DNA of 64,000 nucleotides from NCBI RefSeq assembly GCF_013375555.1, contig NZ_JABXWB010000001.1, forward strand, positions 2,666,001 through 2,730,000, read 5' to 3'. Source of the DNA: Sphingobium sp. EM0848 (lineage in GTDB: Bacteria > Pseudomonadota > Alphaproteobacteria > Sphingomonadales > Sphingomonadaceae). The position numbers and the translations under genes were made by a program. This document shows positions 32,132 through 43,355 of the stretch, in pieces (the stretch's first letter is position 1; every line of letters begins with the position of its first letter). Under the pieces are notes generated by a model that was not told where the DNA came from, did no database searches, and saw only the letters and a program-made list of their open reading frames with translations.

Positions 32132-34663
32132 ATGCAAAGGCGCTTCAACCCACTTGAGGCCGATGCCCGTTGGCAGGCCGTCTGGGACGAGAAGCAGACG
32201 TTCAAGGCGTCCGACAGCAGCGACAAGCCGCGCAGCTATGTGCTGGAGATGTTCCCCTATCCCTCGGGGCGCATTCATATCGGTCATGTGCGCAACTATT
32301 CTATGGGCGATGTGCTGGCGCGATTCCGTCGGATGACCGGGCATGAGGTGCTGCATCCCATGGGTTGGGACGCCTTCGGCATGCCCGCCGAAAATGCCGC
32401 GATGGAAAAGAAGGTGCATCCCGGCGCCTGGACCCGTTCCAACATCGCGACGATGCGGGCGCAGCTCAAGAAGCTGGGCTTCGCGCTGGACTGGAGCCGG
32501 GAACTCGCCACCTGCGAGCCAGATTATTACGGCCAGGAACAGGCGCTGTTCCTCGACATGCTGGAAGCGGGTCTGGTCTATCGCAAGGAATCGGCGGTCA
32601 ACTGGGACCCGGTCGACATGACCGTTCTGGCCAATGAGCAGGTGATTGACGGCAAGGGCTGGCGTTCCGGCGCGCTGGTCGAGAAGCGCAAGTTGAGCCA
32701 GTGGTTCCTGAAGATCACCCAGTTCGCGGACGATCTGCTGGGCGGCCTCAAGACGCTCGACCAGTGGCCCGACAAGGTCAAGCTGATGCAGGAGAACTGG
32801 ATCGGCAAGTCGGTCGGCCTGCAATTCCGTTTCAAGCTGGACGCGCCGGTGGGCGACATCGCCGAGGTCGACGTTTTCTCCACCCGTCCCGACACGATCT
32901 TCGGCGCGAGCTTCGCCGCCATCGCGGCCGACCATCCAATCGCGCTGGCGCTGGCCGCGAAGGATGCCGCGCTCCACGCCTTTGCCGAGGAATGCCGCCA
33001 GACCGGCACCGCCGCGGCCGAGGTCGAGACGCAGGAAAAGAAGGGCTATGACACCGGCCTGTCGGTGATCCACCCCTTCACGGGCGCCAGGCTGCCGCTG
33101 TTCGTCGCCAATTTCGTGCTGATGGACTATGGCACCGGCGCCGTCATGGCGGTTCCGGGGCATGACCAGCGCGACCTCGACTTCGCGCGCAAATATATGT
33201 TGCCCGTGGAGCGCGTCGTCGCCGCTGAGGGCGATGAGGGCAAGGGTATTGGCGACGAAGCCTATACCGGTTCCGGTCGCCTCGTGAACTCGGACTTCCT
33301 GAACGGTCTGGGCGTCGAAGAGGCCAAGGCCGAGGTTATCCGCCGCGCCGAGAGCGAGGGCTGGGGCACCGGCACCACGGTTTTCCGCCTGCGCGACTGG
33401 GGCGTGTCGCGCCAGCGCTATTGGGGCACGCCGATCCCGGTCATCCATTGCGACGACTGCGGCCCGGTGGCTGTGCCCAAGGACCAGTTGCCCGTGGTGC
33501 TGCCCGAGGATGTCAGCTTCGACATTCCCGGCAATCCGCTGGATCGCCACCCGACATGGAAGCATGTCGATTGCCCCAAATGCGGCAAGGCGGCACGGCG
33601 TGAGACAGACACGCTGGACACCTTCGCGGACTCCAGCTGGTATTTCATCCGCTTCGCCAGCCAGCCCAAGGACAGGCCCTTCGACCGCGAGACGGTCGAG
33701 AAATGGCTGCCGGTCGGCCAATATATTGGCGGCGTGGAACATGCGATTTTGCATCTGCTCTATGCCCGTTTCTGGACGCGCGCGCTCCAGCACATGGGGC
33801 AGCTGGGCTTTGCCGAGCCGTTCACCGGCCTCTTCACCCAGGGCATGGTGACGCACGAAACCTACAAGTCGCCCGAAGGCGTCTGGCTGGCGCCGCAGGA
33901 TGTCGAGCGGCAGGGCGACAGGCTGGTCATGGTCGAAAGCGGCGCGCCGGTCACGGTCGGCCGCGTCGAGAAAATGTCCAAGTCCAAGAAGAATGTCGTC
34001 GATCCCGATGACATCATCGCCCAATATGGCGCGGACGCGGTGCGCTGGTTCATGCTGTCCGACAGCCCGCCGGAACGCGATTTGCCCTGGACCGAAGCCG
34101 GGATCGAAGGATCATGGCGTTTCGTGAACCGTCTGTGGAGGCTGTTCGGGGAGGCGGACAAGGCTGCCGAAGGGCAGGAAGTTTCTGGTCAGGATCGGGC
34201 CCTCGACCGCAAGTTGCATCAGACCGTCGACGGCGTAGCCAAGGATATCGAGGCCCTGTCCTTCAACAAGGCGGTGGCGAAGATCTACGAACTCACCAAC
34301 GCGGTCGAAAAGGCCAAGCCTTCCGCCAGCCGCAGCGCTGCGATTCGCGCACTGGCGTTGCTGGTCGCGCCGATGACTCCGCATCTCGCGGAAGAGGCCT
34401 GGGCCGACATGGGCGAACAGGGGCTGATTGCGGAAGCCGCCTGGCCGGCGGTCGATCCCGCGCTGCTGGTCGAGGATGAAGTGACCATCGCCTGCCAGGT
34501 GATGGGCAAGCTGCGCGACACCATCACCGTCCCCAAGGGTACGCCGAAGGATGAGCTGGAAAAGCTGGCCCTTGCCGCGCCCAATGTGGTCCGCACGCTG
34601 GACGGCGCGACGCCGAAGAAGGTGATTGTGGTGCCCGATCGTCTGGTGAACCTGGTCGTCTGA
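32132..34663 (+). CDS. leuS: Leucyl-tRNA synthetase
   Basis: An 843-residue class I synthetase charging tRNA-Leu. The HIGH motif is '[15 protein letters not shown]' (about 44-58) and the KMSKS motif '[17 protein letters not shown]' near 613. The CP1 editing domain, with '[20 protein letters not shown]', lies between. Length and N-terminus ([18 protein letters not shown]) are normal. It is followed by a terminator, then lptE and holA. leuS-lptE-holA is the conserved alphaproteobacterial order. Confidence 0.97.
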   Translation: MQRRFNPLEADARWQAVWDEKQTFKASDSSDKPRSYVLEMFPYPSGRIHIGHVRNYSMGDVLARFRRMTGHEVLHPMGWDAFGMPAENAAMEKKVHPGAWTRSNIATMRAQLKKLGFALDWSRELATCEPDYYGQEQALFLDMLEAGLVYRKESAVNWDPVDMTVLANEQVIDGKGWRSGALVEKRKLSQWFLKITQFADDLLGGLKTLDQWPDKVKLMQENWIGKSVGLQFRFKLDAPVGDIAEVDVFSTRPDTIFGASFAAIAADHPIALALAAKDAALHAFAEECRQTGTAAAEVETQEKKGYDTGLSVIHPFTGARLPLFVANFVLMDYGTGAVMAVPGHDQRDLDFARKYMLPVERVVAAEGDEGKGIGDEAYTGSGRLVNSDFLNGLGVEEAKAEVIRRAESEGWGTGTTVFRLRDWGVSRQRYWGTPIPVIHCDDCGPVAVPKDQLPVVLPEDVSFDIPGNPLDRHPTWKHVDCPKCGKAARRETDTLDTFADSSWYFIRFASQPKDRPFDRETVEKWLPVGQYIGGVEHAILHLLYARFWTRALQHMGQLGFAEPFTGLFTQGMVTHETYKSPEGVWLAPQDVERQGDRLVMVESGAPVTVGRVEKMSKSKKNVVDPDDIIAQYGADAVRWFMLSDSPPERDLPWTEAGIEGSWRFVNRLWRLFGEADKAAEGQEVSGQDRALDRKLHQTVDGVAKDIEALSFNKAVAKIYELTNAVEKAKPSASRSAAIRALALLVAPMTPHLAEEAWADMGEQGLIAEAAWPAVDPALLVEDEVTIACQVMGKLRDTITVPKGTPKDELEKLALAAPNVVRTLDGATPKKVIVVPDRLVNLVV

Positions 34664-34677
34664 TCGCGAACGGACGG

Positions 34678-34719
34678 AAGGGTGAAGGATTGGTAGACCG
34701 TTCACCCTTCTATTTTCGT
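34678..34719 (+). terminator. Intrinsic terminator of leuS
   Basis: AAGGGTGAA (34678-34686) and TTCACCCTT (34701-34709), then CTATTTTCG. It ends leuS transcripts before lptE, so lptE-holA probably also has its own promoter. Confidence 0.7.
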
Positions 34720-34786
34720 TTGTTTGCCGCATTCTGCGAGCCTTCGACTGTTCCAGCCGACTTCAGAATGCTCTAAGGGTCCTTCC

Positions 34787-35284
34787 ATGAAGCGCATTTT
34801 GCCCCTGCTCGGCCTTACGGTTCTCCTCTCCGCCTGCGGGCTGCGTCCCGTCTATGGCGGGGGCAGCCATGGCACGGTCGCGCAGACGCTCGGCAATGTC
34901 GAGGTGCAGCCGATCGAGGGCAAGGGCGGCTGGCTGGTGCGCAATGCGCTGAACGACCGGCTGGCGGCGATGAGCGGCACCGGGCCCGGTTATAAGCTGG
35001 TGGTGAAGCTGGAGGATGACATTAGCGGCTTCGGCCTGCGCTCCGACGCCGCCGTGACGCGGGAGCGTCGGACGCTGCGTGCCCGCTACCAACTGATCGA
35101 CAGCACCACGGGTGCGCAGATTCTGGACGCTACCGCCGGATCGGATGTCGGCATCGATGTCGTGTCCAGCGAATATGCGACGATCGCGGCCGAAGACACG
35201 GCGCTGGAACGCCTGTCGCAAACCATTGCGGATCAGATCGTCAATCGGCTGGCCATGTTCGCCCGACGGGAAAAGGCCCGTTGA
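34787..35284 (+). CDS. lptE: LPS assembly lipoprotein LptE
   Basis: A 165-residue lipoprotein. Lipobox 'TVLLSACGLRPVYGG' (about 11-25) is followed by 'VQPIEGKGGWLVRNALNDRL', typical of LptE, which plugs the LptD barrel and helps to deliver LPS to the outer surface. The ATG at 34787 gives MKRILPLLGLTVLLSACG; the longer upstream frame has no signal peptide. Its stop overlaps the TTG start of holA, so the two are translationally coupled. Confidence 0.9.
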   Translation: MKRILPLLGLTVLLSACGLRPVYGGGSHGTVAQTLGNVEVQPIEGKGGWLVRNALNDRLAAMSGTGPGYKLVVKLEDDISGFGLRSDAAVTRERRTLRARYQLIDSTTGAQILDATAGSDVGIDVVSSEYATIAAEDTALERLSQTIADQIVNRLAMFARREKAR

Positions 35285-36318
35285 AGGCCAGTCGCGGCCA
35301 GATCGAAAAGGCGCTCGACGCAGCAGGCCAGGGATTGGCCGCCGATTGCCGCTTCTTCCTGCTCTACGGTCCCGATGAAGCGGGTAGCGCCACGCTTGCC
35401 AAGCGGCTGGAGCGCGCCATGGGACCGGAGGCGGAACGGATCGATCTCGACGGGCCGACTCTGCGCGACGATCCGGCGCGGCTGGCGGACGAGGCCGCAT
35501 CCTTCTCCATGTTCGGGGACAAGCGCTGGATTCGCCTGAATGGCATTGGCGAGGAATCGCTCTCCGCGCTGACTGCGTTGCTGGAGGCGGAAGCGGCGGG
35601 CAATCCGGTCATCGCCTTGGCCGGTGCACTGAAGGGCACGTCGAAGCTGCTGAAGCTGGCGCTCGATCACAAGCAGACCATGGCCTTCGCATCCTACCAG
35701 CCCGACGCGCGGGAGGCGGAGCAGATCGCCATCGCCATCGCGCGGGAAGGGGGGCTGCGCCTGTCGTCCGAACTCGGCCGCCGCATCGCGGACCTCACCA
35801 ATGGCGATCGTACGCTGATGGCGGGGGAGGTGGAGAAGCTGATCCTCTATCTCGACGCCGCGCCCGACCGCCCGCGCGAGGCGACCGAAGAGGCGCTGGA
35901 TGCGTTGTCGGCGGATAATCCCGATTCCGATGCGGCACCGTTGGTGAACGCCGTGCTGGGCGGCGATTTGCGCGGCATGCACCGGGAGCTGGGGCGTCTG
36001 GCGGAAGCGGGAACGGCGATGGCGGCGGTGCTGCGGCCGCTTTTGACCCGCGCCATGCTGCTGGCCAATATCCGCGCCGATTTCGATGACAGCGGACGGC
36101 TGGAGGGCGCGGTCGAGGCAGCGGGCAAGGCGGTCTTCTGGAAGGAAAAAGGCATCGTCACGCGGCAGGTCCGCATCTGGGATGCGACCGGCATCGCCCG
36201 CGTCATCCAGCGGCTGGCTCAAGCCGAGCGTGCCAGCCGGTCGGGCAGGGGACTGGGCGATCTGATGGTCCGCCACGAATTGCTCGCCATCGCCCGACAG
36301 GCGGCGCGCGAGCGGTGA
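35281..36318 (+). CDS. holA: DNA polymerase III subunit delta
   Basis: A 345-residue clamp-loader subunit that opens the sliding clamp. The N-terminal '[20 protein letters not shown]' is the degenerate P-loop of delta. Later segments '[19 protein letters not shown]' and the C-terminal helical collar fit HolA. It starts with TTG at 35281, overlapping the lptE stop (TTGA). No GTG or ATG start nearby would keep the N-terminal domain. In many alphaproteobacteria parB follows directly; here msrB does and parAB is 12 kb away. Confidence 0.92.
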   Translation: MKASRGQIEKALDAAGQGLAADCRFFLLYGPDEAGSATLAKRLERAMGPEAERIDLDGPTLRDDPARLADEAASFSMFGDKRWIRLNGIGEESLSALTALLEAEAAGNPVIALAGALKGTSKLLKLALDHKQTMAFASYQPDAREAEQIAIAIAREGGLRLSSELGRRIADLTNGDRTLMAGEVEKLILYLDAAPDRPREATEEALDALSADNPDSDAAPLVNAVLGGDLRGMHRELGRLAEAGTAMAAVLRPLLTRAMLLANIRADFDDSGRLEGAVEAAGKAVFWKEKGIVTRQVRIWDATGIARVIQRLAQAERASRSGRGLGDLMVRHELLAIARQAARER

Positions 36319-36364
36319 GCCTAAGCGCTTGATCGGACGCCGTGCCGACGCCATATTGCCGCGC

Positions 36365-36769
36365 ATGGACAAGCTCAACCTGACCGATGCCGAATGGCGC
36401 GAGCGCCTTTCCCCCGAACAATATCATATCCTCCGCGAGGGCGGCACGGAACGGGCGTTCACCGGCAAGTATAACAGCAACAAGGCTGATGGCCTCTATT
36501 TCTGCGCCGGTTGCGGCACGGAGCTGTTCGACGCGGAAGAAAAATATGACAGCGGTTCGGGTTGGCCCAGCTTCACCGCGCCGGTCGACATCGATGCGGT
36601 CGATGAAATCCGCGACACCAGCCATGGCATGATCCGCACCGAAGTCCGTTGCGCGAAATGCGACGGGCATCTGGGGCATGTCTTTCCCGATGGGCCGGGG
36701 GTCAACGGCCTGCGCTATTGCATGAACAGCGCGTCGCTCGATTTCAAATCGCGCGACGACGTTGAATAA
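36365..36769 (+). CDS. msrB: Peptide methionine (R)-S-oxide reductase
   Basis: A 134-residue MsrB repairing methionine-R-sulfoxide in proteins. Zinc Cys pairs are '[10 protein letters not shown]' and '[13 protein letters not shown]', the catalytic Cys is in '[12 protein letters not shown]', and '[12 protein letters not shown]' is the substrate motif. The ATG at 36365 gives [20 protein letters not shown], the normal start. It lies alone between holA and the PBP gene. An 8-bp perfect hairpin (CTCTTGAG-AACC-CTCAAGAG) follows at 36797-36816. Confidence 0.95.
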   Translation: MDKLNLTDAEWRERLSPEQYHILREGGTERAFTGKYNSNKADGLYFCAGCGTELFDAEEKYDSGSGWPSFTAPVDIDAVDEIRDTSHGMIRTEVRCAKCDGHLGHVFPDGPGVNGLRYCMNSASLDFKSRDDVE

Positions 36770-36796
36770 TCGTTCATCGCCTGTAAAGCGTCGCTT

Positions 36797-36816
36797 CTCT
36801 TGAGAACCCTCAAGAG
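36797..36816 (+). terminator. Hairpin after msrB
   Basis: CTCTTGAG-AACC-CTCAAGAG, a perfect 8-bp stem 28 nt after the msrB stop. No T-tract follows, so its terminator role is uncertain. Confidence 0.35.
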
Positions 36817-36880
36817 TCTGCGCGGCCTGCACAGCTTTTCCACTGGCCGCCTTTCCGTTTAGCGCATATCCGGGCGAACC

Positions 36881-38959
36881 ATGGCACGATCGAGCAGTGA
36901 ACCGCGAGGCAGGGTGAAGAAATGGCTGATACGCGGCCTGAAGATCGGGCTGGTCGGCATCGTCAGCGCCGTCATCGCGGTCGTGGTCGCTGTGGTGATC
37001 GCCTATCAGTCTCTGCCTGACTATGAATCGCTGAAATCCTCTCCCAATGGGCAGATGATCCGTGTTCATGCGGCGGACGGCAGCGTCATCGTTTCGCTGG
37101 GGCCGAGTTTCGGCCGGTGGCTGAGTTATGACCAGATTCCCACGGTCATGGTCGACGCGATGGTGTCGACCGAGGACAGGCGCTATTATCTCCATCCCGG
37201 CGTCGACCCTGTCGGCATGGCGCGCGCCGCCTGGGTGGCGCTGGAGCGGCGCGGCACCGGTCGCCGCTGGCAGGGCGCCTCCACCATCACCCAGCAGGTG
37301 ACGCGCAACATCTTCCTCAACAACAGCTATAGCTGGGGCCGCAAGGTTCGGGAGATGGTGCTGGCGCTGGCGCTGGAACGCAAATTCTCCAAGCGTCAGA
37401 TCCTCGAACTCTACCTCAACAAGGTGTATTTCGGCGGTGGCGCCTATGGCATTGATGCGGCCAGCCGGAAATTCTTCGGCCATCCCGCGACCGGCCTGAA
37501 TCTGCCCGAAGCAGCGATCATCGCCGGGTTGGTGAAGGCCCCGTCCAGCTATTCCCCCACTGCTGACAAGGAAGCAGCCATCGGCCGCGCCGGGGTGGTG
37601 CTGGAACTGATGCAGGACAATGGCGTGATCAGCGCAGCGCAGCGGGCCGGCGCCGACCTTCAGGACGTGAAGATGGCGCCCGAACCGCCGCAGAACAGCG
37701 TGCGCTATTTCACCGACTGGGCGCTGCCGCAGCTCGACACGCTGATCGACGAACCCAATGAGCCGCTGGAGGTCTATACCACCATCGACCTTGGCATGCA
37801 GAAGGCGGCGACCGCTGCGATCCAGGCGAATGTCAGCAACGGCATGCAGGGCGCGCTGGTGTCGCTCGACCGCGACGGCGCGGTCAGGGCGATGGTCGGC
37901 GGCCTTGATTATGTGACCTCCAACTATAACCGCGCCACGACGGCGACGCGCCAGCCTGGCTCGGCCTGGAAGATCTTCGTCTATATGGCGGCGCTGGAGG
38001 CGGGCTACACGCCCGATACCGGCGTCACCGACAGCGCGGTCGACATTAATGGCTGGAAACCGCGCAACAGCAATGGCCGCTATTCCGGCGACATCGATAT
38101 CCGCACCGCCTTTGCCTATTCGGTCAACACCGTTGCGGCGAAACTGGGTGTGGAGGTCGGTTTCCCGACCATTGCCGATATGGCGCGGCGTTTCGGCATC
38201 ACGACGCCGATCAACACCCATCCCTCCATGGTGCTGGGCACGTCCGACGTCCGGCTGATCGACATGACCCGCGCCTTCGCCTCCATCGCGCGCAAGGGGG
38301 TGGCGGTGACGCCCTATGGCATTACCAAGGTGACGACCGCTGATGGCCGTGTCCTCTACGAGCATCAGGACGATACCAGCCGTGTGCTGGTCGCGCCCTG
38401 GGTCGCGGCGGGCATGACCGACCTGATGCAGACGGCGGTCAGCACCGGCACCGGCAAGGCTGCGCAGATCGGTCGTCCGGTCGCGGGCAAGACCGGCACC
38501 ACCAACAGCGGCAAGGATGGCTGGTTCCTCGGCTTTTCCAGTGGCATCACCACCGGCGTCTGGGTCGGCCGTGACGATGCGAAGCCCGTGCCTGCCCTCT
38601 ATGGCGGCCGCGCCCCGGCGCACGCCTTTGCCGATTATATGAAGGTCGCCGTCGCCAATCGCCCGGTCGAACAGTTCGAGACGCAGGTGACTCTGCCCGA
38701 ATGGCAGTTGGAGCCGGACGATGAAGCCTATTATGGCCAGCCCGACAACGGAATGGACGGGGGCATGATGGTCGATGAAAACGGCCTGCCCATCGAACGC
38801 GGGCGGCAGGCGCCGCAGGACGATCAGCAGAGCGACGACCAGGGGGCAGACGCTGCCCCCAATCCCGCCGATCGTCCCCAGCCACCCCGTCTGGACCAGC
38901 AATGGATCGACAATGTGCTGGGCCGCAACCGTCAGCAGCAACAGCCGCCGTCGCGCTAA
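36881..38959 (+). CDS. Class A penicillin-binding protein (PBP1A family)
   Basis: A 692-residue bifunctional peptidoglycan synthase. One membrane helix (about 20-43) anchors it. The GT51 glycosyltransferase has 'MVSTEDRRYYLHPGVDP' with its catalytic Glu and 'QGASTITQQVTRNIFL'. The transpeptidase has SxxK 'QPGSAWKIF' (Ser near 360), SxN 'FAYSVNTV' and KTG 'VAGKTGTTNSG' (about 536). The acidic, Gln/Pro-rich C-terminal tail (about 615-692) is disordered. It shares its 3' end (4 bp overlap) with the convergent retropepsin-like gene. Confidence 0.94.
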   Translation: MARSSSEPRGRVKKWLIRGLKIGLVGIVSAVIAVVVAVVIAYQSLPDYESLKSSPNGQMIRVHAADGSVIVSLGPSFGRWLSYDQIPTVMVDAMVSTEDRRYYLHPGVDPVGMARAAWVALERRGTGRRWQGASTITQQVTRNIFLNNSYSWGRKVREMVLALALERKFSKRQILELYLNKVYFGGGAYGIDAASRKFFGHPATGLNLPEAAIIAGLVKAPSSYSPTADKEAAIGRAGVVLELMQDNGVISAAQRAGADLQDVKMAPEPPQNSVRYFTDWALPQLDTLIDEPNEPLEVYTTIDLGMQKAATAAIQANVSNGMQGALVSLDRDGAVRAMVGGLDYVTSNYNRATTATRQPGSAWKIFVYMAALEAGYTPDTGVTDSAVDINGWKPRNSNGRYSGDIDIRTAFAYSVNTVAAKLGVEVGFPTIADMARRFGITTPINTHPSMVLGTSDVRLIDMTRAFASIARKGVAVTPYGITKVTTADGRVLYEHQDDTSRVLVAPWVAAGMTDLMQTAVSTGTGKAAQIGRPVAGKTGTTNSGKDGWFLGFSSGITTGVWVGRDDAKPVPALYGGRAPAHAFADYMKVAVANRPVEQFETQVTLPEWQLEPDDEAYYGQPDNGMDGGMMVDENGLPIERGRQAPQDDQQSDDQGADAAPNPADRPQPPRLDQQWIDNVLGRNRQQQQPPSR

Positions 38960-39912
38960 CCCGCCGCCCGCCGCGTTGCGGCAAAGCGGGTTCGGTCGAG
39001 CAATCCGGTATCGGGCAGGAGGAAGTCCACCTTCCCTCGCCCGAAATCGATTGCCACCCGATCGAAGACCTTGAGCGCATCGATGCCGAGCAGCAGAGTG
39101 GGTTTGTCCTGAAGGTCCAGTTCCCTGAAGGGCTGGGCGTCGGCGAACATGACCGGCGTGTCCTTCAGCGTCACCTGCCCCATGCGGATCCGGTCGATGA
39201 GGCCAAGCTGGCCTGCCAAAGACTCGCCCGTCACGCTGGTCAGCGTCACCTGACTCAGCGCCGGCGCCCTCTTCTTGCGCATCAGCTTGTTCATCAGCGC
39301 CATATTGCCGACGCTGATCGACGTGCCGGTGTCGAGGATGATGGCGACCTTCGTTCCGTTCACTTCGGAATTGAGCAGGATCAATTGCCCCTTGCGCCGG
39401 TGGGCCTCGACGATGATGGCGTTGGGATCGCGCCAGCTCTGCTTGCTGGTGCTGATCTCCATTCGCCCCGTGCGGAAATTGAGCAGCAGTCGTTTGGCAT
39501 GCAGCCCGTCCAGCCCCAACAGTCCCGCCGCGCCGAGATTGTCGCCCTCCAGCACCGGCGCTTCGATGTCGTCCACCACCGTCTGGCCGAAGCCGAGCCG
39601 CGGCACGGCAACCGTGTCGACCTCAGCCCGGCCGGTCATGCTGACGATCGTCACCCGATCGCGCACCGGCAGCGCCAGCCGTTCGGCCAAAGCACGGGAA
39701 ATGACGGTCCGCTGCGATCCGGTGTCGACCACGAAGTTCCACGGACCCTTGCCGTCGATCTGGATCGGAATGGTGATGCGGGAATCGGAACTGGGGACGG
39801 TGCGGACGACGGCCGGCGGTTCGTCCGGATTGAGCGTCGGGCGGTCTTGCGCCGCAAGGGGAGGGCTGGCAATCGCGATGGCGATGCCCAGAGCGGCGCG
39901 CAGGCGTCCCAT
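38956..39912 (-). CDS. Exported retropepsin-like aspartic protease
   Basis: A 318-residue periplasmic protein with a signal peptide (MGRLRAALGIAIAIASPPLAAQ). Two pepsin/retropepsin motifs are present, 'FVVDTGSQRTVIS' (about 75-87) and 'AIILDTGTSISVGN' (about 211-224), so this one chain carries both halves that retroviral proteases form by dimerisation. Hydrophobic 'AAGLLGLDGLHAKRLLLNF' and 'LLLGIDALKVFD' follow each half. The substrate is unknown. It is convergent with the PBP gene and divergent from rho. Confidence 0.87.
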   Translation of the reverse strand: MGRLRAALGIAIAIASPPLAAQDRPTLNPDEPPAVVRTVPSSDSRITIPIQIDGKGPWNFVVDTGSQRTVISRALAERLALPVRDRVTIVSMTGRAEVDTVAVPRLGFGQTVVDDIEAPVLEGDNLGAAGLLGLDGLHAKRLLLNFRTGRMEISTSKQSWRDPNAIIVEAHRRKGQLILLNSEVNGTKVAIILDTGTSISVGNMALMNKLMRKKRAPALSQVTLTSVTGESLAGQLGLIDRIRMGQVTLKDTPVMFADAQPFRELDLQDKPTLLLGIDALKVFDRVAIDFGRGKVDFLLPDTGLLDRTRFAATRRAAG

Positions 39913-40185
39913 CTCCTCATACCTCCATTATTTTATATCTGTATAGCATGAGCGCCCGCAATCCGCCCATCCCATTTCATGCGCGCCAGGCCGTGGAGCG
40001 GCAATTTTCTGTCCCCTGCCATCGTCGAGCCGCCTTGACTTGCCGGGGGTCGGATCGCTAAACGCCAGACACTCCACCCGCCCGTCCGGCGCGGGCGTTC
40101 CCGAGTCTTTAGCCGGGCACTGACTTTCCCATTTCGATTTCCCTATTTTCCTTCCCTGTCTCTCCATCCATCGGACTTCACGCGA
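39913..40185. other. rho promoter and leader, 273 bp
   Basis: Divergent region between the aspartic protease gene and rho. AT-rich DNA at 39929-39947 suits a promoter for the protease side. A CGCCCG...CGGGCG inverted repeat at about 40079-40097 lies in the rho leader; rho leaders are often sites of autogenous attenuation. No gene was seen. Confidence 0.4.
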
Positions 40186-41442
<1,257 letters not shown>

Positions 41443-41449
41443 GCGGTCC

Positions 41450-41560
41450 AGCGGTTTGTGTTCCTGATGCCCGGAATAGCAAACCGCTCCGCCACTCTTA
41501 TTTGCCGCAATTGCCATGCCGCCGGACAGATGTTCGGCGGCAAATTGTTTTAAGGCCATA
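41450..41560 (+). terminator. Tandem hairpins after rho
   Basis: First hairpin: AGCGGTTTG (41450-41458) with CAAACCGCT (41480-41488), inner TTCC/GGAA. Second: TGCCGCC and GGCGGCA around 41518-41543, then AATTGTTTT. The second has a T-rich end and probably terminates rho transcription before the TerC-type gene. I see no yybP-ykoY manganese riboswitch core here. Confidence 0.5.
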
Positions 41561-41584
41561 TTTTTCAGGGGAATTCAGGCCGTC

Positions 41585-42307
41585 ATGCTCGATCTTTTCG
41601 CCACCGCTGCCGCGGCTGTTCAGGGGCCTGGCTCCCTGGCCAGCATCTGGGCCCATATCGTCAATGATTTCAGCAATATCGGTACACCGGCGGCGTTGGC
41701 GGCCTTCGGTCAGGTGCTGATGATCGACGTGCTGCTGGCGGGGGACAATGCCATTGTCGTCGGTGCGCTTGCGGCGGGACTCCCGGCGGAGCAGCGCAAG
41801 AAGGTCATAATGATCGGCATCCTCGCCGCGCTGGTGTTGCGGATCGGCTTTGCGCTGGTCGTGACGCAGTTGATGCAGATTGTCGGCCTGATTCTGGCGG
41901 GCGGGCTGCTGCTGCTGTGGGTCGCGTTCAAGATGTGGCGGGAACTGCATCCCAAAAGGGGCGGGGACACGCCCGACGACACCAGCGATGACGATGTGTC
42001 GGGCCTGCGTCCCGCCAAGAGCTTTGCGGGGGCGGCCTGGGCCGTCGCCGTCGCTGACGTCTCGATGAGCCTCGACAATGTGCTGGCGGTCGCCGGTGCG
42101 GCGCGGGATCATCCCGGCATCCTGATCATCGGGCTTATCCTGTCGGTTGCGCTGATGGGCATCGCGGCGAACATCATCGCCAAATATATCGAGCGTTTCC
42201 GCTGGATCGCCTATATTGGGCTTGCCGTCATCATCTATGTGGCAATCAAGATGATCTATGATGGAGTGGTCGATCATCAGGTGGGCATATTGACGCTGTT
42301 TGTCTAA
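41585..42307 (+). CDS. TerC/YjbE family membrane protein
   Basis: A 240-residue membrane protein with seven or so helices. 'LMIDVLLAGDNAIVVGALAA' and 'AVAVADVSMSLDNVLAVAGA' carry the paired acidic residues of the TerC fold, which is linked to manganese or other metal export or to metalation of exported proteins. The cytoplasmic loop 'RGGDTPDDTSDDDVS' is strongly acidic. The ATG at 41585 is chosen, 23 codons inside the longest frame, since it directly precedes the first hydrophobic segment. A strong bidirectional terminator follows. Confidence 0.88.
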   Translation: MLDLFATAAAAVQGPGSLASIWAHIVNDFSNIGTPAALAAFGQVLMIDVLLAGDNAIVVGALAAGLPAEQRKKVIMIGILAALVLRIGFALVVTQLMQIVGLILAGGLLLLWVAFKMWRELHPKRGGDTPDDTSDDDVSGLRPAKSFAGAAWAVAVADVSMSLDNVLAVAGAARDHPGILIIGLILSVALMGIAANIIAKYIERFRWIAYIGLAVIIYVAIKMIYDGVVDHQVGILTLFV

Positions 42308-42324
42308 ACGCCCGAGCAGGGTTT

Positions 42325-42363
42325 GAAAAAGGGTTGGAACCGCTGAGTTCCAACCCTTTTTTT
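42325..42363. terminator. Bidirectional intrinsic terminator
   Basis: AAAAA-GGGTTGGAAC-CGCTGA-GTTCCAACCC-TTTTTTT: a perfect 10-bp stem (42331-42340 and 42347-42356) with A- and T-tracts on both sides. It serves both the TerC-type gene and the convergent quinone oxidoreductase gene. Confidence 0.95.
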
Positions 42364-42370
42364 CTGCCCA

Positions 42371-43345
42371 TCAGGGCCGGAGGACAGTGGACCCGCTGGT
42401 TGCCCGTGCTTCGAGCGCCCGATGCGCTTCAGCGGCATCGGCCAGGGCAAAGCGTTGGCCGATGGTCGCCTTGATCACGCCGCGCGCCATATGGTCGAAC
42501 AGCCGTTCGGCGGTATGCGCCAGTTCCTCCGGCGTTGCGATATAATCGAACAGCTTGGGACGGGTGACATAGAGCGAACCGCCATCGCTGAGATCCAGCA
42601 GGCTCACCGGCGGCACCGCGCCTGATGCATTGCCATAGCTGACCATCAGCCCCCGCCGCTTGAGCGAGGCGAGCGACGCCCCCCAGCTATCCTTGCCGAC
42701 GCCGTCATAGACTACATCCACGCCCTTGCCTCCGGTCAGTTCCCGTACCGTGGCGGAGAGCTTGTCGAAGGGGCCGTGCAGGCTATGATCGGCGTTGACC
42801 CGCGCGGCCTTTTCCGCCGACCCGCAATGGGCGATCACCACCACGCCCTTATCGCGCAGCCAGGGAACCAGAACCGACCCGACACCGCCCGCCGCCGCAT
42901 GGACCAGCGCAACGTGACCCGCATGCAGCGCAATGCTGTCTTCGGCAAGATAGCAGGCGGTCATGCCCTTCAGCATCATCGCCGCGGCATCTTCCGTGCT
43001 GACCGTGTCGGGAATCTTCACGACGCGGTCAGCCGGAACGATGCGGTGCGTGGCATAGGCGCCCAGGCCACTGACGCAGCCCACCCTGTCGCCTACGGCC
43101 AGACCGGTCACGCCCGATCCGACTGCGGCGATATGCCCCGCGCTCTCCGACCCGAGCGGAGTCGGCAAGGGCGCGGGATAGAGGCCGGTGCGATAATAGG
43201 TGTCGATGAAGTTCAGGCCGATGGCATCCTGTTCGATCAGCACTTCATGTTCAGCCGGGGCGCCGGGATCGAATTGCTCCCGTTCGATCACCTCCGGTCC
43301 GCCATGCGATCGGGCCACCATCCGCCATGCGTGCGTCATCGACAT
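42371..43345 (-). CDS. NADPH:quinone oxidoreductase (zinc-independent MDR family)
   Basis: A 324-residue medium-chain dehydrogenase/reductase of the QOR type. 'NFIDTYYRTGLYPAPLPTPL' is the family signature, 'GSESAGHIAAVGSGV' follows, and the NADPH loop is 'HAAAGGVGSVLVPW'. Structural zinc cysteines are absent, as expected. The start is ATG 43345 or 43339; AAGGAAAC lies just upstream. It is 10 bp downstream of the dienelactone hydrolase gene on the same strand, so both are probably in one operon for small-molecule detoxification. Confidence 0.9.
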   Translation of the reverse strand: MSMTHAWRMVARSHGGPEVIEREQFDPGAPAEHEVLIEQDAIGLNFIDTYYRTGLYPAPLPTPLGSESAGHIAAVGSGVTGLAVGDRVGCVSGLGAYATHRIVPADRVVKIPDTVSTEDAAAMMLKGMTACYLAEDSIALHAGHVALVHAAAGGVGSVLVPWLRDKGVVVIAHCGSAEKAARVNADHSLHGPFDKLSATVRELTGGKGVDVVYDGVGKDSWGASLASLKRRGLMVSYGNASGAVPPVSLLDLSDGGSLYVTRPKLFDYIATPEELAHTAERLFDHMARGVIKATIGQRFALADAAEAHRALEARATSGSTVLRP

Positions 43346-43355
43346 TGTTTCCTTG

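Noticed and set aside
36203..38941. A 912-codon minus-strand frame opposite the PBP and msrB genes
   Set aside because: It crosses several real genes and their spacers, has no ribosome binding site or recognisable domain, and shows the usual antisense composition.
41443..41584. yybP-ykoY manganese riboswitch upstream of the TerC-type gene
   Set aside because: The hairpins there do not show the conserved internal loops of this riboswitch that I could recognise. They fit better as terminators of rho.
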